This document shows positions 39,199 to 47,591 of a stretch of 53,064 bases of DNA, piece after piece (position 1 is the first letter of the stretch; every line of letters starts with the position of its first letter). The position numbers and the translations under genes were made by a program. The stretch spans positions 1 to 53,064 of the forward strand of contig CAYWJT010000013.1 of the NCBI GenBank assembly GCA_964458655.1. Reading direction: 5' to 3'. The stretch comes from CAYWJT01 sp964458655. Lineage in GTDB: Bacteria; Acidobacteriota; Aminicenantia; Aminicenantales; Saccharicenantaceae. The notes under the pieces were generated by a model. That model saw nothing but the letters and a program-made list of their open reading frames with translations. It searched no databases and was not told where the DNA came from.

Positions 39199-40194
39199 TC
39201 AGGTGAGGAGCTCTCCGAGGCGCATTATGACGCCTTGTTCCAAAGGGACAACCGCCTGAGCCGCACGAAGCGCGGACCGCACCCGGGCTTTCCAGCCTCG
39301 AGGGAAAGAAGCCCATAAGCGGACGAGGCGGCCTATCTCGGCCTTCTCGGAGAGGATGTACTTGGCTGTGAGCACGGCCTGGCGGATATCCTTGTCCCTC
39401 TTATCCTTGCGCGCCGTCCGAGTGGCTATCATCAGCTTGTGCAGAGCGAAGGCCGCGGGCGAGGGCACCCTGGCCTTTATGCCTCTGGCGACCTGCAGCA
39501 CGATCGGCTCATCAAGCAGGATATCGATGAACCTCAAGGTTTGGGGAGTAACGGCTATCTTCTTGACATGAGGCTCAAATCTCCGGCCCTTCCCACTTTC
39601 GGGAGACAGGAATTCGACCTTCATCAGGTTGCCCGAGAAAGACATCGAGCCGTCGGCGTGAAAATCCTGCCTGAAGCCGAGGCCCCTCAGGTAGCCCGTG
39701 AAATCGAACGACCTGCCCTTATAAGGGTACGGAATCAAGATGTCCAGGTCCTCGGTCCTGAAGGGATATTTCTCCACGGGCAGATGTCTTTGATACAGCA
39801 GGAAACACCAGGTACCTATTATCTCCAGCCCTGATTCCCAGAGTTTCTCTTCTGTGATTTTCTTGAGTATCGACCGGATCGGCTCCGTCAGGTCCGTTTC
39901 TTTCCCGGGCCTGGACTTCAGAAGGCGCAGGCCTTCGCGGACACGGCGAAGTTCCGCCTCGAGCCTAGCCCTCTCTTCGAGCTGATCGCGAAGTTCGGGA
40001 GGCACTTTTTTGCCGATATAGTCGCTCTTGAATTCCCTGCCTTTGCGAAACTGAAGATAGTAATAGGTTTTTCCCCCGATCACCTTCAGCTTGACCCGCC
40101 CTTTGGGCAGGACCGCCAGACGGGCGGATATCAGCCGCTCTTGATCCCGATAGAACTCCAGCCCTTCCTTTAGTGTGTCACGGACGTCCTGCAT
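39199..40194 (-). CDS. Orphan nucleotidyltransferase (NTP_transf_8 / GSU2403-like)
   Basis: 331 residues. The region around IIGTWCFLLYQRHLPVEKYP and FRTEDLDILIPYPYKG (paired acidic residues) is the nucleotidyltransferase core of the GSU2403-type family; the N-terminal part (KLKVIGGKTYYYLQFRKGRE) and basic C-terminal helices flank it. Some nucleotidyltransferase relatives are toxins (AbiEii, MenT), but I see no antitoxin gene beside it. It is inserted between two Gfo/Idh genes in the opposite orientation, and its promoter carries a strong inverted repeat with the ATG at the predicted transcript start, which points to a self-contained, perhaps horizontally acquired unit. Confidence 0.78.
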   Translation of the reverse strand: MQDVRDTLKEGLEFYRDQERLISARLAVLPKGRVKLKVIGGKTYYYLQFRKGREFKSDYIGKKVPPELRDQLEERARLEAELRRVREGLRLLKSRPGKETDLTEPIRSILKKITEEKLWESGLEIIGTWCFLLYQRHLPVEKYPFRTEDLDILIPYPYKGRSFDFTGYLRGLGFRQDFHADGSMSFSGNLMKVEFLSPESGKGRRFEPHVKKIAVTPQTLRFIDILLDEPIVLQVARGIKARVPSPAAFALHKLMIATRTARKDKRDKDIRQAVLTAKYILSEKAEIGRLVRLWASFPRGWKARVRSALRAAQAVVPLEQGVIMRLGELLT

Positions 40195-40200
40195 GTGTCG

Positions 40201-40244
40201 AGTTTACCCCACAAAACTGGCGATGTCAACTTTTGTGGGGTAAA
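40201..40244 (-). promoter_or_regulatory. Promoter with perfect 14-bp inverted repeat; predicted leaderless start
   Basis: TTTACCCCACAAAA (40203-40216) and its exact reverse complement (40231-40244) flank a 14-base centre. In the centre, on the minus strand, lies TTGACA (40229-40224); 17 bases further is TAAACT (40206-40201). One arm therefore covers the spacer and -10 while the other lies just upstream of the -35. The predicted start, 40194, is the A of the ATG, and no ribosome site is present. Confidence 0.65.
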
Positions 40245-40487
40245 TCGACTCGTTCGACATCCGGCTGGTTGCGGTGATTATCCTCGAACGCTTCCCTGAA
40301 TAAAGCGCTGCCGCGAGCCCTGCTGGTATCCCTTGCGGCGGGATGTGCGCGCCCTTATGATAAGTGCCCGCTTGCCTCTTGCCCGCGGGGCCGAATCGTA
40401 GGAAAATCCTTTTGGCCGCCGGGAGGGGGCAGGCGGACGGGACCGCCCGCCGGGCCAGGCGGACACCGCTCGCGAGAGGAGGCAGCG

Positions 40488-41837
40488 ATGAGCTGGACGA
40501 ACCGGTTGAAGAAGCCGCTCAAGCGGCGCGAGTTTCTCAAAGGAATCACCGTCGCGGGGGCCGCGGCTTTCACCGGCGCCGCCGGTTTTCCCACGATAGT
40601 CCGGGCCTCGGCCCTCGGCCGCGGAGGCGCCGTCCCGCCTTCCGACCGCATCGTCATGGCCGGCATCGGCTTCGGCATGCAGGGGCCCGGCAACATGCGC
40701 AGCTTCCTGGAGAAGGACGAGGTCCAGTGGGTGGCCGTCTGCGACATCGACCGGGAGCACCTGGCCTTCGCCAAGAGCATCGTCGACGGCCGTTACGGCA
40801 ACAGGAGCTGTGCCGTCTACCATGACTTCCGCGAGCTCTTCGCGCGCCGGGACCTCGACGCCGTCATGATCGCCATCCCCGACCACTGGCACGCCATCGT
40901 GTCCATCGCGGCCCTCCAGGCCGGCCTCGACGTCTACGGCGAGAAGCCGCTGACCCACTCGCTGCGCGAGGGCCGAAGGCTGTGCGACGCCGTCGCCCGC
41001 TACGGCCGGGTCTGGCAGACCGGCTCCTGGCAGCGCTCGGTCGAGAATTTCCACCAGGCGGCCGAGCTCGTCCGCAACGGCCGCATCGGCCGTGTGAAGC
41101 GCATAGAGGTCGGCCTGCCGTCGGGCCACTACGACTTCGCCGGCACCTTCGGCCAGGAGGCGCTGGTGCCGCCGCCCCCGACGCTCGACTACGACTTCTG
41201 GGTCGGACCGGCGCCCTGGTTGCCTTACTGCAAGGCCAGGGTCCACATGAACTGGCGCTGGAACCTGGACTTCGGCGGCGGGCAGCTCATGGACTGGGTG
41301 GGCCACCACGTCGACATCGCCCACTGGGGCATGGGCTGGGACGAGACCGGGCCGGTCGAGGTCGAGGCCCGCGGCGAGTTCCCGCGCGGCTCGACCATCT
41401 ACAACAGCCCCACCCGCTACTATTGCACCGCCGTCTACGCCGACGGAACGCCGATGATCGTCGCCGGCGGCTACGACGAGGTCTGGATGGGCACCAAGTG
41501 GATAGGCGAATACGGCTGGGTCTACGTCAACCGCGGCGAGTTCATAACCGAGCCCGCGAGTCTCAAGCGCGAGGTCATCGGGCCCGAGGAGATACGCCTC
41601 TACAGGAGCCGCGACCACTCCCAGAACTTTCTGGACTGCGTCCGCAGCCGGGGCCGCACCATAACGCCCGCCGAGACCGCCCACCGCTCGGCCAGCGTCG
41701 GCCACCTGTGCGTCATCGCCACGGAGGTGGGCCGGAAGATCCGCTGGGACCCGAGGACAGAAACCATAATAGGCGACCCGGAAGCCGAACGGCTGCTCAG
41801 CCGGGCCTACCGGGCGCCCTGGCAGCTGCCCGCATGA
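40488..41837 (+). CDS. Tat-exported Gfo/Idh/MocA oxidoreductase 2
   Basis: 449 residues; AGGAGG precedes the ATG. Twin-arginine leader LKRREFLKGITVAGAAAF; Rossmann region IVMAGIGFGMQGPGNM (the glycine motif is looser than in the other copies); IAIPDHWHAIVSIAALQAGL and DVYGEKPLTHSLREGR provide the cofactor site; GGGQLMDWVGHHVDIAHWGM is the catalytic region of the large exported subgroup. Followed 12 bases later by the HEAT-repeat gene. Confidence 0.9.
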   Translation: MSWTNRLKKPLKRREFLKGITVAGAAAFTGAAGFPTIVRASALGRGGAVPPSDRIVMAGIGFGMQGPGNMRSFLEKDEVQWVAVCDIDREHLAFAKSIVDGRYGNRSCAVYHDFRELFARRDLDAVMIAIPDHWHAIVSIAALQAGLDVYGEKPLTHSLREGRRLCDAVARYGRVWQTGSWQRSVENFHQAAELVRNGRIGRVKRIEVGLPSGHYDFAGTFGQEALVPPPPTLDYDFWVGPAPWLPYCKARVHMNWRWNLDFGGGQLMDWVGHHVDIAHWGMGWDETGPVEVEARGEFPRGSTIYNSPTRYYCTAVYADGTPMIVAGGYDEVWMGTKWIGEYGWVYVNRGEFITEPASLKREVIGPEEIRLYRSRDHSQNFLDCVRSRGRTITPAETAHRSASVGHLCVIATEVGRKIRWDPRTETIIGDPEAERLLSRAYRAPWQLPA

Positions 41838-41848
41838 GGAGGCCGAAG

Positions 41849-43878
41849 ATGTCCAGCATTATGAAGCGCACCAAAACATTGAAGAGAGCATCGGTCCCGG
41901 CCTTGATGCTTGCGGCCGCGTGGATATTCTTCCTCGCGTCATTTTCCCCCCCTTCGCTTCCGCCCAGACGGCCGGGCTGCCCGAAAAGTGCCGGGCCGAG
42001 CTCGAGTCCATCCTGAAGTCGCTCCATGACTACGACTTCGCCTCCGGGGTGGACGCTCTCGAGAAGCTGCACGCGTTCGTCCGCTCCCACAAGGACGACC
42101 CGGCGGCCAGGGCCGAGACCGAAGCGAAGCTGCTGGCGTTCATTCAGGGCGCGCCCGCGCCGAACGCCGGCGGCCTGCTGGCCGCCTGTCGGGCACTGCG
42201 CCTGGTCGGGACGGCGAAATCGGTCCCCGCGCTCGAGCGGCTGTTATATAAGAAGGAAAGCGCCGACGCCGCCCGCTTCGCGCTGGAAAAGATACCGGGC
42301 CCTGAAGCCGAAAGCGCTCTTGTCGCGGCCCTCGGGAAGACCGCCGGCGCCCTCCGGCTCGGCGTCATCTCATCGCTCGGCGAAAAAGGCGCGAAGTCCG
42401 CGGCCGGACCGCTGGCCGGCCTGGCCGGAGGCAGCGACCCGCAAACGGCCGCCGCCGCCGTCAACGCCCTCGCGAAGATAGGCGACGAGGGCTCTATCAC
42501 CGCCCTCCGCCGCCTTTTCAAGAAAGCCGCCGGTCCCTTCAAAGAAAACGTCGCGGCCGCGCTCGTCGCCTCCGCCGAGGGGCTGGAGCGCTCGGGGGCA
42601 GACGCCGCCACAGCAGCCGTTTACGACGAGCTTCTCGCCGGAGGAACCGGCGTGACCATAAGGCAGGCGGCTTTCAGGGGCAAGCTCAGGACAGCGGGTC
42701 CGGCCGGACGAGACCTGATCATTAAGACCCTTAACGGCCGTGACACCCGGCTTTTCGCGCCCGCCATAGAGCTCGTGCCGCGTTACTTCGACCAGGACGC
42801 CGTAAAGGAACTGACGCCTCTTGTCGGGAAGCTTCCTGAAGCGGGCCGTGTCCAGCTCGTCTCCATCCTGGCCGGGTACCATGTTGAGTCCGCCCGGAAC
42901 GCCGTGACGGAGGCTGCGTCGGACCAGTCGCTCCCGGTCCGGTTCGAAGCCTTGCGGGCGCTCGGCAGGGTCGGGGACGCTTCCAGCGTGGAATTCCTCG
43001 CCCGCCGGGCCGCCTCATCCGCCGGCGCCGAACAGGCCGCCGCCCGGGAAGCGCTCGCCAGGCTGAAGGGCTCCGACGTGGACCGGGCCGTCGCCGGCTC
43101 TCTGGCCAAGGCCGCGGACGAAGCCGTAAAGGCCGAGCTTATCCGGGCCGCCGGCGAACGCCGCGTCGCGGAAGCCAAGCCGGAACTAATATCTCTGCTG
43201 AAGGACGAAGCAGCCGGCGACGGGCTGAGGCTGAGGGCGGCCGCCGCCCTGAGGGGGCTGTCCGGGCCCGCCGATGTGCCGGGCCTTGCCTCTCTCCTGC
43301 TCGCGGTCAAGGACGAGAGCCTGCGCGAGGCCATGGAGGACACCGTGGCCGCAGCCGCGGCTTCGAGCGCCCGAGGCGCCAGCCGGTCGAGCTACATCGC
43401 GGGGCTCATCGAATCTGAGAAGGACGCGGGCCGAAAATCCGTCCTGCTGCGCGTGCTGGGCAAAATCGGGGAAGACTCCTCCTTGCCGCTCGTGCGCCGG
43501 GCCCTGGCCGAAAGCGACCCGGCTGTCCGCGACGCCGCCGCGCGCGCCCTGGCCGACTGGCCGACCGCGTCGGCCCGAGACGACGTTTTCTCGATCGCTT
43601 CCCGGGCCTCGGACCTGACCCAAAAGGTTTTGGCCCTGAGGGCCTTCGTCAGGATGGTCGGGCTCGAGCCCTTCCGAAACCCGGAGGCCGCGGCCGCCGA
43701 CCTGGAAAGGGCGTTGGGGCTCGCCGCGCGGCCGGAAGAAAAGAAGCTCATCCTGGCCGGCCTGACCTCTTTCCCCTGCAAGAAGAGCCTGAAGCTCGCA
43801 GAAGCCCTGGCCGCCGACCCAGCCCTCAAGTCCGAAGCCGAGGCGGCCCTGGCCCGCATCAAACGGGCGTTGAAATAA
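41849..43878 (+). CDS. Exported HEAT-repeat protein, signal peptide out of frame across a poly-C tract
   Basis: The body (41920-43878, 652 residues if started at a GTG) is a chain of helical HEAT repeats (RFEALRALGRVGDASSVEFL, AVRDAAARALADWPTA, LRLRAAAALRGLSGPADVPG). Upstream an ATG at 41849 with GGAGG (41838-41842) encodes a perfect export signal (MKRTKTLKRASVPALMLAAA then FFLASFS) in a different frame. The two join if the seven-C tract at 41946-41952 had eight (or five) C's, giving FSPPFASAQ with an AxA cleavage site. As sequenced, no complete exported protein is made. HEAT proteins are scaffolds; the partner is unknown. Lies between two Gfo/Idh genes. Confidence 0.8.
41946..41952 (+). repeat. 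C7 homopolymer in the HEAT-protein signal peptide
   Basis: Seven consecutive C's. Eight or five would connect the signal-peptide frame with the HEAT frame; seven does not. Homopolymers of this length slip in vivo and are also frequent sites of sequencing error. Confidence 0.75.
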
Positions 43879-43889
43879 TAAACGGGGGA

Positions 43890-43906
43890 AGGCACCCAAG
43901 GTGCCT
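43890..43906 (+). terminator. Hairpin between the HEAT gene and Gfo/Idh 3
   Basis: AGGCACC-caa-GGTGCCT, a perfect 7-bp stem with a 3-base loop, followed by GTCCACC rather than a T run. It may be an attenuator, an mRNA-processing signal or a small dispersed repeat. Confidence 0.35.
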
Positions 43907-43929
43907 GTCCACCTTTAAAGGAGTCGAAC

Positions 43930-45105
43930 ATGATCGAAGGGAAAAGCGGCATCGAAAAGCTTGCCCGGCTCCGCTACGGCATGATCGGAGGCGGTCCGGG
44001 CGCTTTCATCGGGGAAGTCCACCGCAAGGCCATCGCCATGGACGGGAAAGCCGAGCTCGTCTGCGGCTGTTTTTCGCAGGACTACGAAAAGACCCTGGCC
44101 GCGGGCGATGCGCTCGGCCTGCCGCGCGAAAGGCTCTACCGGACGTTCGAGGAGATGCTCCGGGCCGAAGCCGGGCGGCCGGACAGTCCCCATTTCATCG
44201 TCATCGTCACGCCCAACAGCACCCACTTCCCGGCCGCCAAGCTCGCGCTGGAGCAGGGCTTCCACGTCGTCTGCGACAAGCCGCTCGCGACCTCGAGCCG
44301 GGACGCCGCCGAGCTGGGCCGGCTGGCCGAGGCCGTCGATAAGCTGTTCTGCGTGGCTTACGCCTACTCGGCCTATCCCATGGTCAAGCACGTCCGGGAC
44401 ATGATCGCCGCCGGCGAGATCGGCGCGGTCCGCTTCGTCAACGCCGAATACCCCCAGGAATGGCTGGCCACGCCGCTCGAAAGGACCGGTCAGAAACAGG
44501 CCCTCTGGCGCACCGACCCCAGGCTGGCCGGCATCTCCAACTGCGTCGGCGACATCGGCTCGCACATCGAGCACATGGTCCACCACATGACCGGCCTGCG
44601 CATAGCCTCGCTCTGCGCCCGGCTGGACCGCTTCGGCGAGGGCCGGGCTCTCGACGACAACGCCACCGTCATGGTCAACTACCACGGCGGGGCGCGCGGG
44701 GCCTATTGGAGCTCGCAGATAGCCGTCGGCCACGACAACGGCTTCAAGGTCAGGATCTACGGCACGAAGGGCTCGGTCGAGTGGGTGCAGGAGGACGCCA
44801 ACCACGTCCGCGCGGCCTTTCTCGACCGGCCGAACGCCGTGCTTTCCCGCGGACGCGACCCCATGTCGGCTCGGGCCGCGCAGCTTTCGCGCATTCCGGC
44901 CGGCCACCCTGAAGGTTACTTCGAATGCTTCGCCAACATGTACTCGACCTACATAACCGCACTGGCCAAGAAGCTCAGCGGCCGGAAACCCGAGGCCGTC
45001 GACCTCGACTTCCCCGGCGTGGACGACGGCGTCCGGGGCGTCCGCTACATCGAGAAATGCGTGGAGAGCTCGGCCAAGGGCTCGGTCTGGGTCGAGCTCG
45101 AATAA
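43930..45105 (+). CDS. Cytoplasmic Gfo/Idh/MocA oxidoreductase 3
   Basis: 391 residues with no export signal (AAAGGAG upstream of the ATG). LRYGMIGGGPGAFIGEVHRK is the glycine-rich Rossmann motif of the subgroup; HVVCDKPLATSSRDA carries the DKP variant of the EKP loop; DIGSHIEHMVHHMTG provides the catalytic-site His residues. It is probably an intracellular sugar or inositol dehydrogenase acting on what the exported enzymes produce. It forms an operon with the isomerase gene 14 bases downstream. Confidence 0.9.
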   Translation: MIEGKSGIEKLARLRYGMIGGGPGAFIGEVHRKAIAMDGKAELVCGCFSQDYEKTLAAGDALGLPRERLYRTFEEMLRAEAGRPDSPHFIVIVTPNSTHFPAAKLALEQGFHVVCDKPLATSSRDAAELGRLAEAVDKLFCVAYAYSAYPMVKHVRDMIAAGEIGAVRFVNAEYPQEWLATPLERTGQKQALWRTDPRLAGISNCVGDIGSHIEHMVHHMTGLRIASLCARLDRFGEGRALDDNATVMVNYHGGARGAYWSSQIAVGHDNGFKVRIYGTKGSVEWVQEDANHVRAAFLDRPNAVLSRGRDPMSARAAQLSRIPAGHPEGYFECFANMYSTYITALAKKLSGRKPEAVDLDFPGVDDGVRGVRYIEKCVESSAKGSVWVELE

Positions 45106-45119
45106 CGGAGGAGGGTGAC

Positions 45120-46112
45120 ATGCCGAGACCGATTACCCTGTTCACCGGCCAGTGGGCCGACCTGCCTTTCGAAGAGGTCTGCCGCAAGGCGGCCGCCTGG
45201 GGCTACGACGGGCTGGAGATCGCCTGCTGGGGCGATCACATGGACGTCCGCAAGGCCGCTTCCAACCCGGCCTATGTCAGGGAGAAAAAGCGCCTGCTGA
45301 AAAAGCACAACCTCAAGTGCTGGGCCCTGGGCGCCCACCTCGCCGGACAGTGCGTCGGCGACGAGTACGACCCGCGCCTCGAGGCCTTCGCGCCGGCCGA
45401 GGTCAAGGGAAAGCCCGAGGCCCTGCGCAAATGGGCGGTGAGAGAGATGAAAGCCACGGCGCTGGCCGCCCGCAACATGGGCTGCTACGTCGTCAACGGC
45501 TTCATGGGCTCGCCCATCTGGAAGGCCTGGTACTCCTTCCCGCCGACGCCGGAAGAGATGGTCGAGGAGGGTTTCCACAGGATCCGCGACCTCTGGACGC
45601 CCATCCTCGACGAGTTCGACAAGCAGAACGTCAAGTTCGCCCTCGAGGTCCATCCGACCGAGATCGCCTTCGATATCTACACGGCCGCCCGGCTCCTCGA
45701 AACCTTCAACCGCCGCATGGCGCTCGGCTTCAACTTCGACCCCAGCCATCTCGTCTGGCAGGGCATCGAGCCGCACCTGTTCATCCGGGAGTTCGGCGAC
45801 CGCATATACCACGTCCACATGAAGGACGTCGCGGTGACGCTCGACGGCAAGTCCGGCATCCTGGGCTCGTTCCTGCCGTTCGGGGACGTGCGCCGGGGCT
45901 GGAACTTCCGCTCCCTCGGCCACGGCGACGTCGATTTCGACGCCTTGATCCGGGAACTCAACGCCGTCGGCTACGCCGGGCCGCTCTCCGTGGAGTGGGA
46001 GGACAACGCCATGGACCGCGAGACCGGCGCCGCGGAAGCCCTGGAGTTCCTCAGGCGGATGAACTTCGCCCCGGCCCGGACCGCCTTCGACAGGGACTTC
46101 AAGAAAGAATAG
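45120..46112 (+). CDS. Cytoplasmic sugar phosphate isomerase/epimerase (TIM barrel)
   Basis: 330 residues from the ATG at 45120, with GGAGGAGGGTG upstream. The barrel has VKFALEVHPTEIAFDIYTA (metal-binding Glu), LGFNFDPSHLVWQGI, RIYHVHMKDVAV and LSVEWEDNAMD, the usual ligands of the family. Pairing with a Gfo/Idh dehydrogenase is standard in inositol-, keto-sugar- and glycoside-catabolism operons, where the isomerase processes the oxidised sugar. Confidence 0.9.
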   Translation: MPRPITLFTGQWADLPFEEVCRKAAAWGYDGLEIACWGDHMDVRKAASNPAYVREKKRLLKKHNLKCWALGAHLAGQCVGDEYDPRLEAFAPAEVKGKPEALRKWAVREMKATALAARNMGCYVVNGFMGSPIWKAWYSFPPTPEEMVEEGFHRIRDLWTPILDEFDKQNVKFALEVHPTEIAFDIYTAARLLETFNRRMALGFNFDPSHLVWQGIEPHLFIREFGDRIYHVHMKDVAVTLDGKSGILGSFLPFGDVRRGWNFRSLGHGDVDFDALIRELNAVGYAGPLSVEWEDNAMDRETGAAEALEFLRRMNFAPARTAFDRDFKKE

Positions 46113-46211
46113 CGCGCCGTCCGGCCCGGCAATGAACGGAGCGGCGCGAGCGGATAGCGGGTGGCGGGTCGAAACTCCCGCCGCTCGGCGCGCATTGGGG
46201 CTCCGCCGGCG

Positions 46212-46241
46212 TTGACAACCTTATATACGAAGCCTTATAAG
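46212..46241 (+). promoter_or_regulatory. Sigma-70 promoter of the ECF sigma factor gene
   Basis: TTGACA (46212-46217), 18-base spacer, TATAAG (46236-46241); predicted start near 46248, giving a leader of about 24-30 bases. The gene would thus be read by the housekeeping polymerase. Confidence 0.6.
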
Positions 46242-46271
46242 TAGGGCCGCGCTTATTGGGTCCCGGGGGCT

Positions 46272-46814
46272 GTGGCCATGATCATCAAGGAAGAGGTCCC
46301 TTCTCTTGAGGAGATCCTGGTCAAATACTGGCCGCAGGTCCGTTACCGGGTCAAAAACTCCATCGGCAGCCTCACGCCCGACTGGGAGGACGTCGGCAGC
46401 GAGGTCATCCTGGCCGTCATCCAGGCCCTCAAGGAAAAGAAGTTCCGGGGCGAAAGCTCGCTTGCGACCTTCATCTACGCCGTCACCACCAACAAGATCA
46501 TGGACTTCCTGCGCCGCAAGATGAAGGCGCCCCCGGAAGTGCCCGTCGCGACCGGCTGGGACCTCGACCCCTACCACCACGTGGAGAAAGAGGAGCGCGT
46601 CAAGCTCCTCGCTTCCCTGCTCAAAAGGCTGAAGCCGCGGCTGGCCCAGGTCATGTACCTGCACTATTTCCTGGAAGTGCCGCGCGACGAGATCGCGCGG
46701 GCCTACGGCATCACGCCCGGCCGCGTCAACGACCTGATCGCGGAAGGCAAGCGGACCCTCGAGAAGCTCATGAAGAGCCTGCATCCCGGGCCCCGAGCCC
46801 GCGGCTCTTCCTGA
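46272..46814 (+). CDS. ECF-type RNA polymerase sigma factor
   Basis: 180 residues from a GTG at 46272 (or 178 from the ATG at 46278). Region 2: LTPDWEDVGSEVILAVIQAL and SSLATFIYAVTTNKIMDFLR; region 4: LKPRLAQVMYLHYFLEVPRD and YGITPGRVNDLIAEGKRTLE. No anti-sigma gene follows (the next gene is convergent), so control may be by transcription or by a distant partner. Its position between sugar-oxidation genes suggests, but does not prove, that it regulates them. Confidence 0.88.
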   Translation: MAMIIKEEVPSLEEILVKYWPQVRYRVKNSIGSLTPDWEDVGSEVILAVIQALKEKKFRGESSLATFIYAVTTNKIMDFLRRKMKAPPEVPVATGWDLDPYHHVEKEERVKLLASLLKRLKPRLAQVMYLHYFLEVPRDEIARAYGITPGRVNDLIAEGKRTLEKLMKSLHPGPRARGSS

Positions 46815-46907
46815 GGCCGAAGGATCGCCCGCCTGGAGCCCAAGCTGAAGCCGGAGCGGAAGGTGCTGTTCGCGCGGACAGACGGCTGCCCCGCCGGCTG
46901 ATAGCCG

Positions 46908-47393
46908 CTAATCCACCACGGCCCAGCACTCGATCTCGACCCGGGCGCCCATGGCCAGGCCGCTCACTCCGAACGCGCTGCGGGCCGGCCGGTCCTTGGT
47001 GAAATACTCCATGTAGACCTTGTTCATGCCGTCGCGTTCGCCGATATCGGCCAGCATGACCGTGCACTTCACCACCCGGCTGAGGGACGAGCCGTACCTT
47101 TCGAGCGTGGCCTTGATGTTCTCCAGGGCCTGCCTGGTTTCGGCTTCGACGCCGCCGGCCGCGAGCGCCCCGGTCTTCGGGTCGCGGCCGAGCTGGCCCG
47201 AAAGGATGAGGAGCTTGCCGACGCGGACCGCTTCGGAAAACGGCGCGGCCGCCCGCCGCTGCGGGTTGAGGAACTCGACTTCGATCCCGGACCGGGCCTG
47301 CGGTTTCGGCCAGGCCGTTTTGTTCCCGGCGAATATGGCCCCCGCCAGGAAAAAGGCAACCGCGACAGACACCGCTGCAATGATTCTCTTCAT
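46908..47393 (-). CDS. Exported RidA/YjgF-family protein
   Basis: 161 residues. A clear N-terminal signal (MKRIIAAVSVAVAFFLAG, cleavage near IFAG) precedes a RidA domain (VRVGKLLILSGQLGRDPKTG, RQALENIKATLERYGSSLSR, ARSAFGVSGLAMGARVEIE). The Arg of the PARSAF segment is the usual ligand-binding Arg, so enamine/imine deaminase activity is possible. Most RidA proteins are cytoplasmic; this one appears periplasmic. It is divergent from Gfo/Idh 4. Confidence 0.85.
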   Translation of the reverse strand: MKRIIAAVSVAVAFFLAGAIFAGNKTAWPKPQARSGIEVEFLNPQRRAAAPFSEAVRVGKLLILSGQLGRDPKTGALAAGGVEAETRQALENIKATLERYGSSLSRVVKCTVMLADIGERDGMNKVYMEYFTKDRPARSAFGVSGLAMGARVEIECWAVVD

Positions 47394-47530
47394 CTCCTAT
47401 CTCCTCCCAGGGGATTGTAGCCGAAGCGGGCCAGCCGGCCAAGCCGCATGACGGCGGCCGACAAGGTCAGCCGACGATCATGGCGGAACAGAAAGCTCTC
47501 CGCGCTTTTTGCCGCCAACCCGGCTATTTG

Positions 47531-47554
47531 TTGCGTCGCAAGGCGGCTTATAAT
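47531..47554 (+). promoter_or_regulatory. Dyad and -10 box upstream of the Gfo/Idh-cytochrome operon
   Basis: TTGCG-T-CGCAA (47531-47541) is a perfect dyad 7 bases before TATAAT (47549-47554); the expected start is near 47561, 31 bases before the ATG. The -35 is weak, as expected for an activator-dependent promoter. Confidence 0.45.
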
Positions 47555-47591
47555 AATATTAACTTCCCGTGGCTGGACTGAGGAGCTGCCC

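Noticed and set aside
40278..41705. A 475-residue minus-strand open frame
   Set aside because: Antisense to Gfo/Idh oxidoreductase 2, with no domain and shadow-like composition. Similar minus-strand frames at 35427-36614, 37787-39106 and 43915-44907 were rejected for the same reason.
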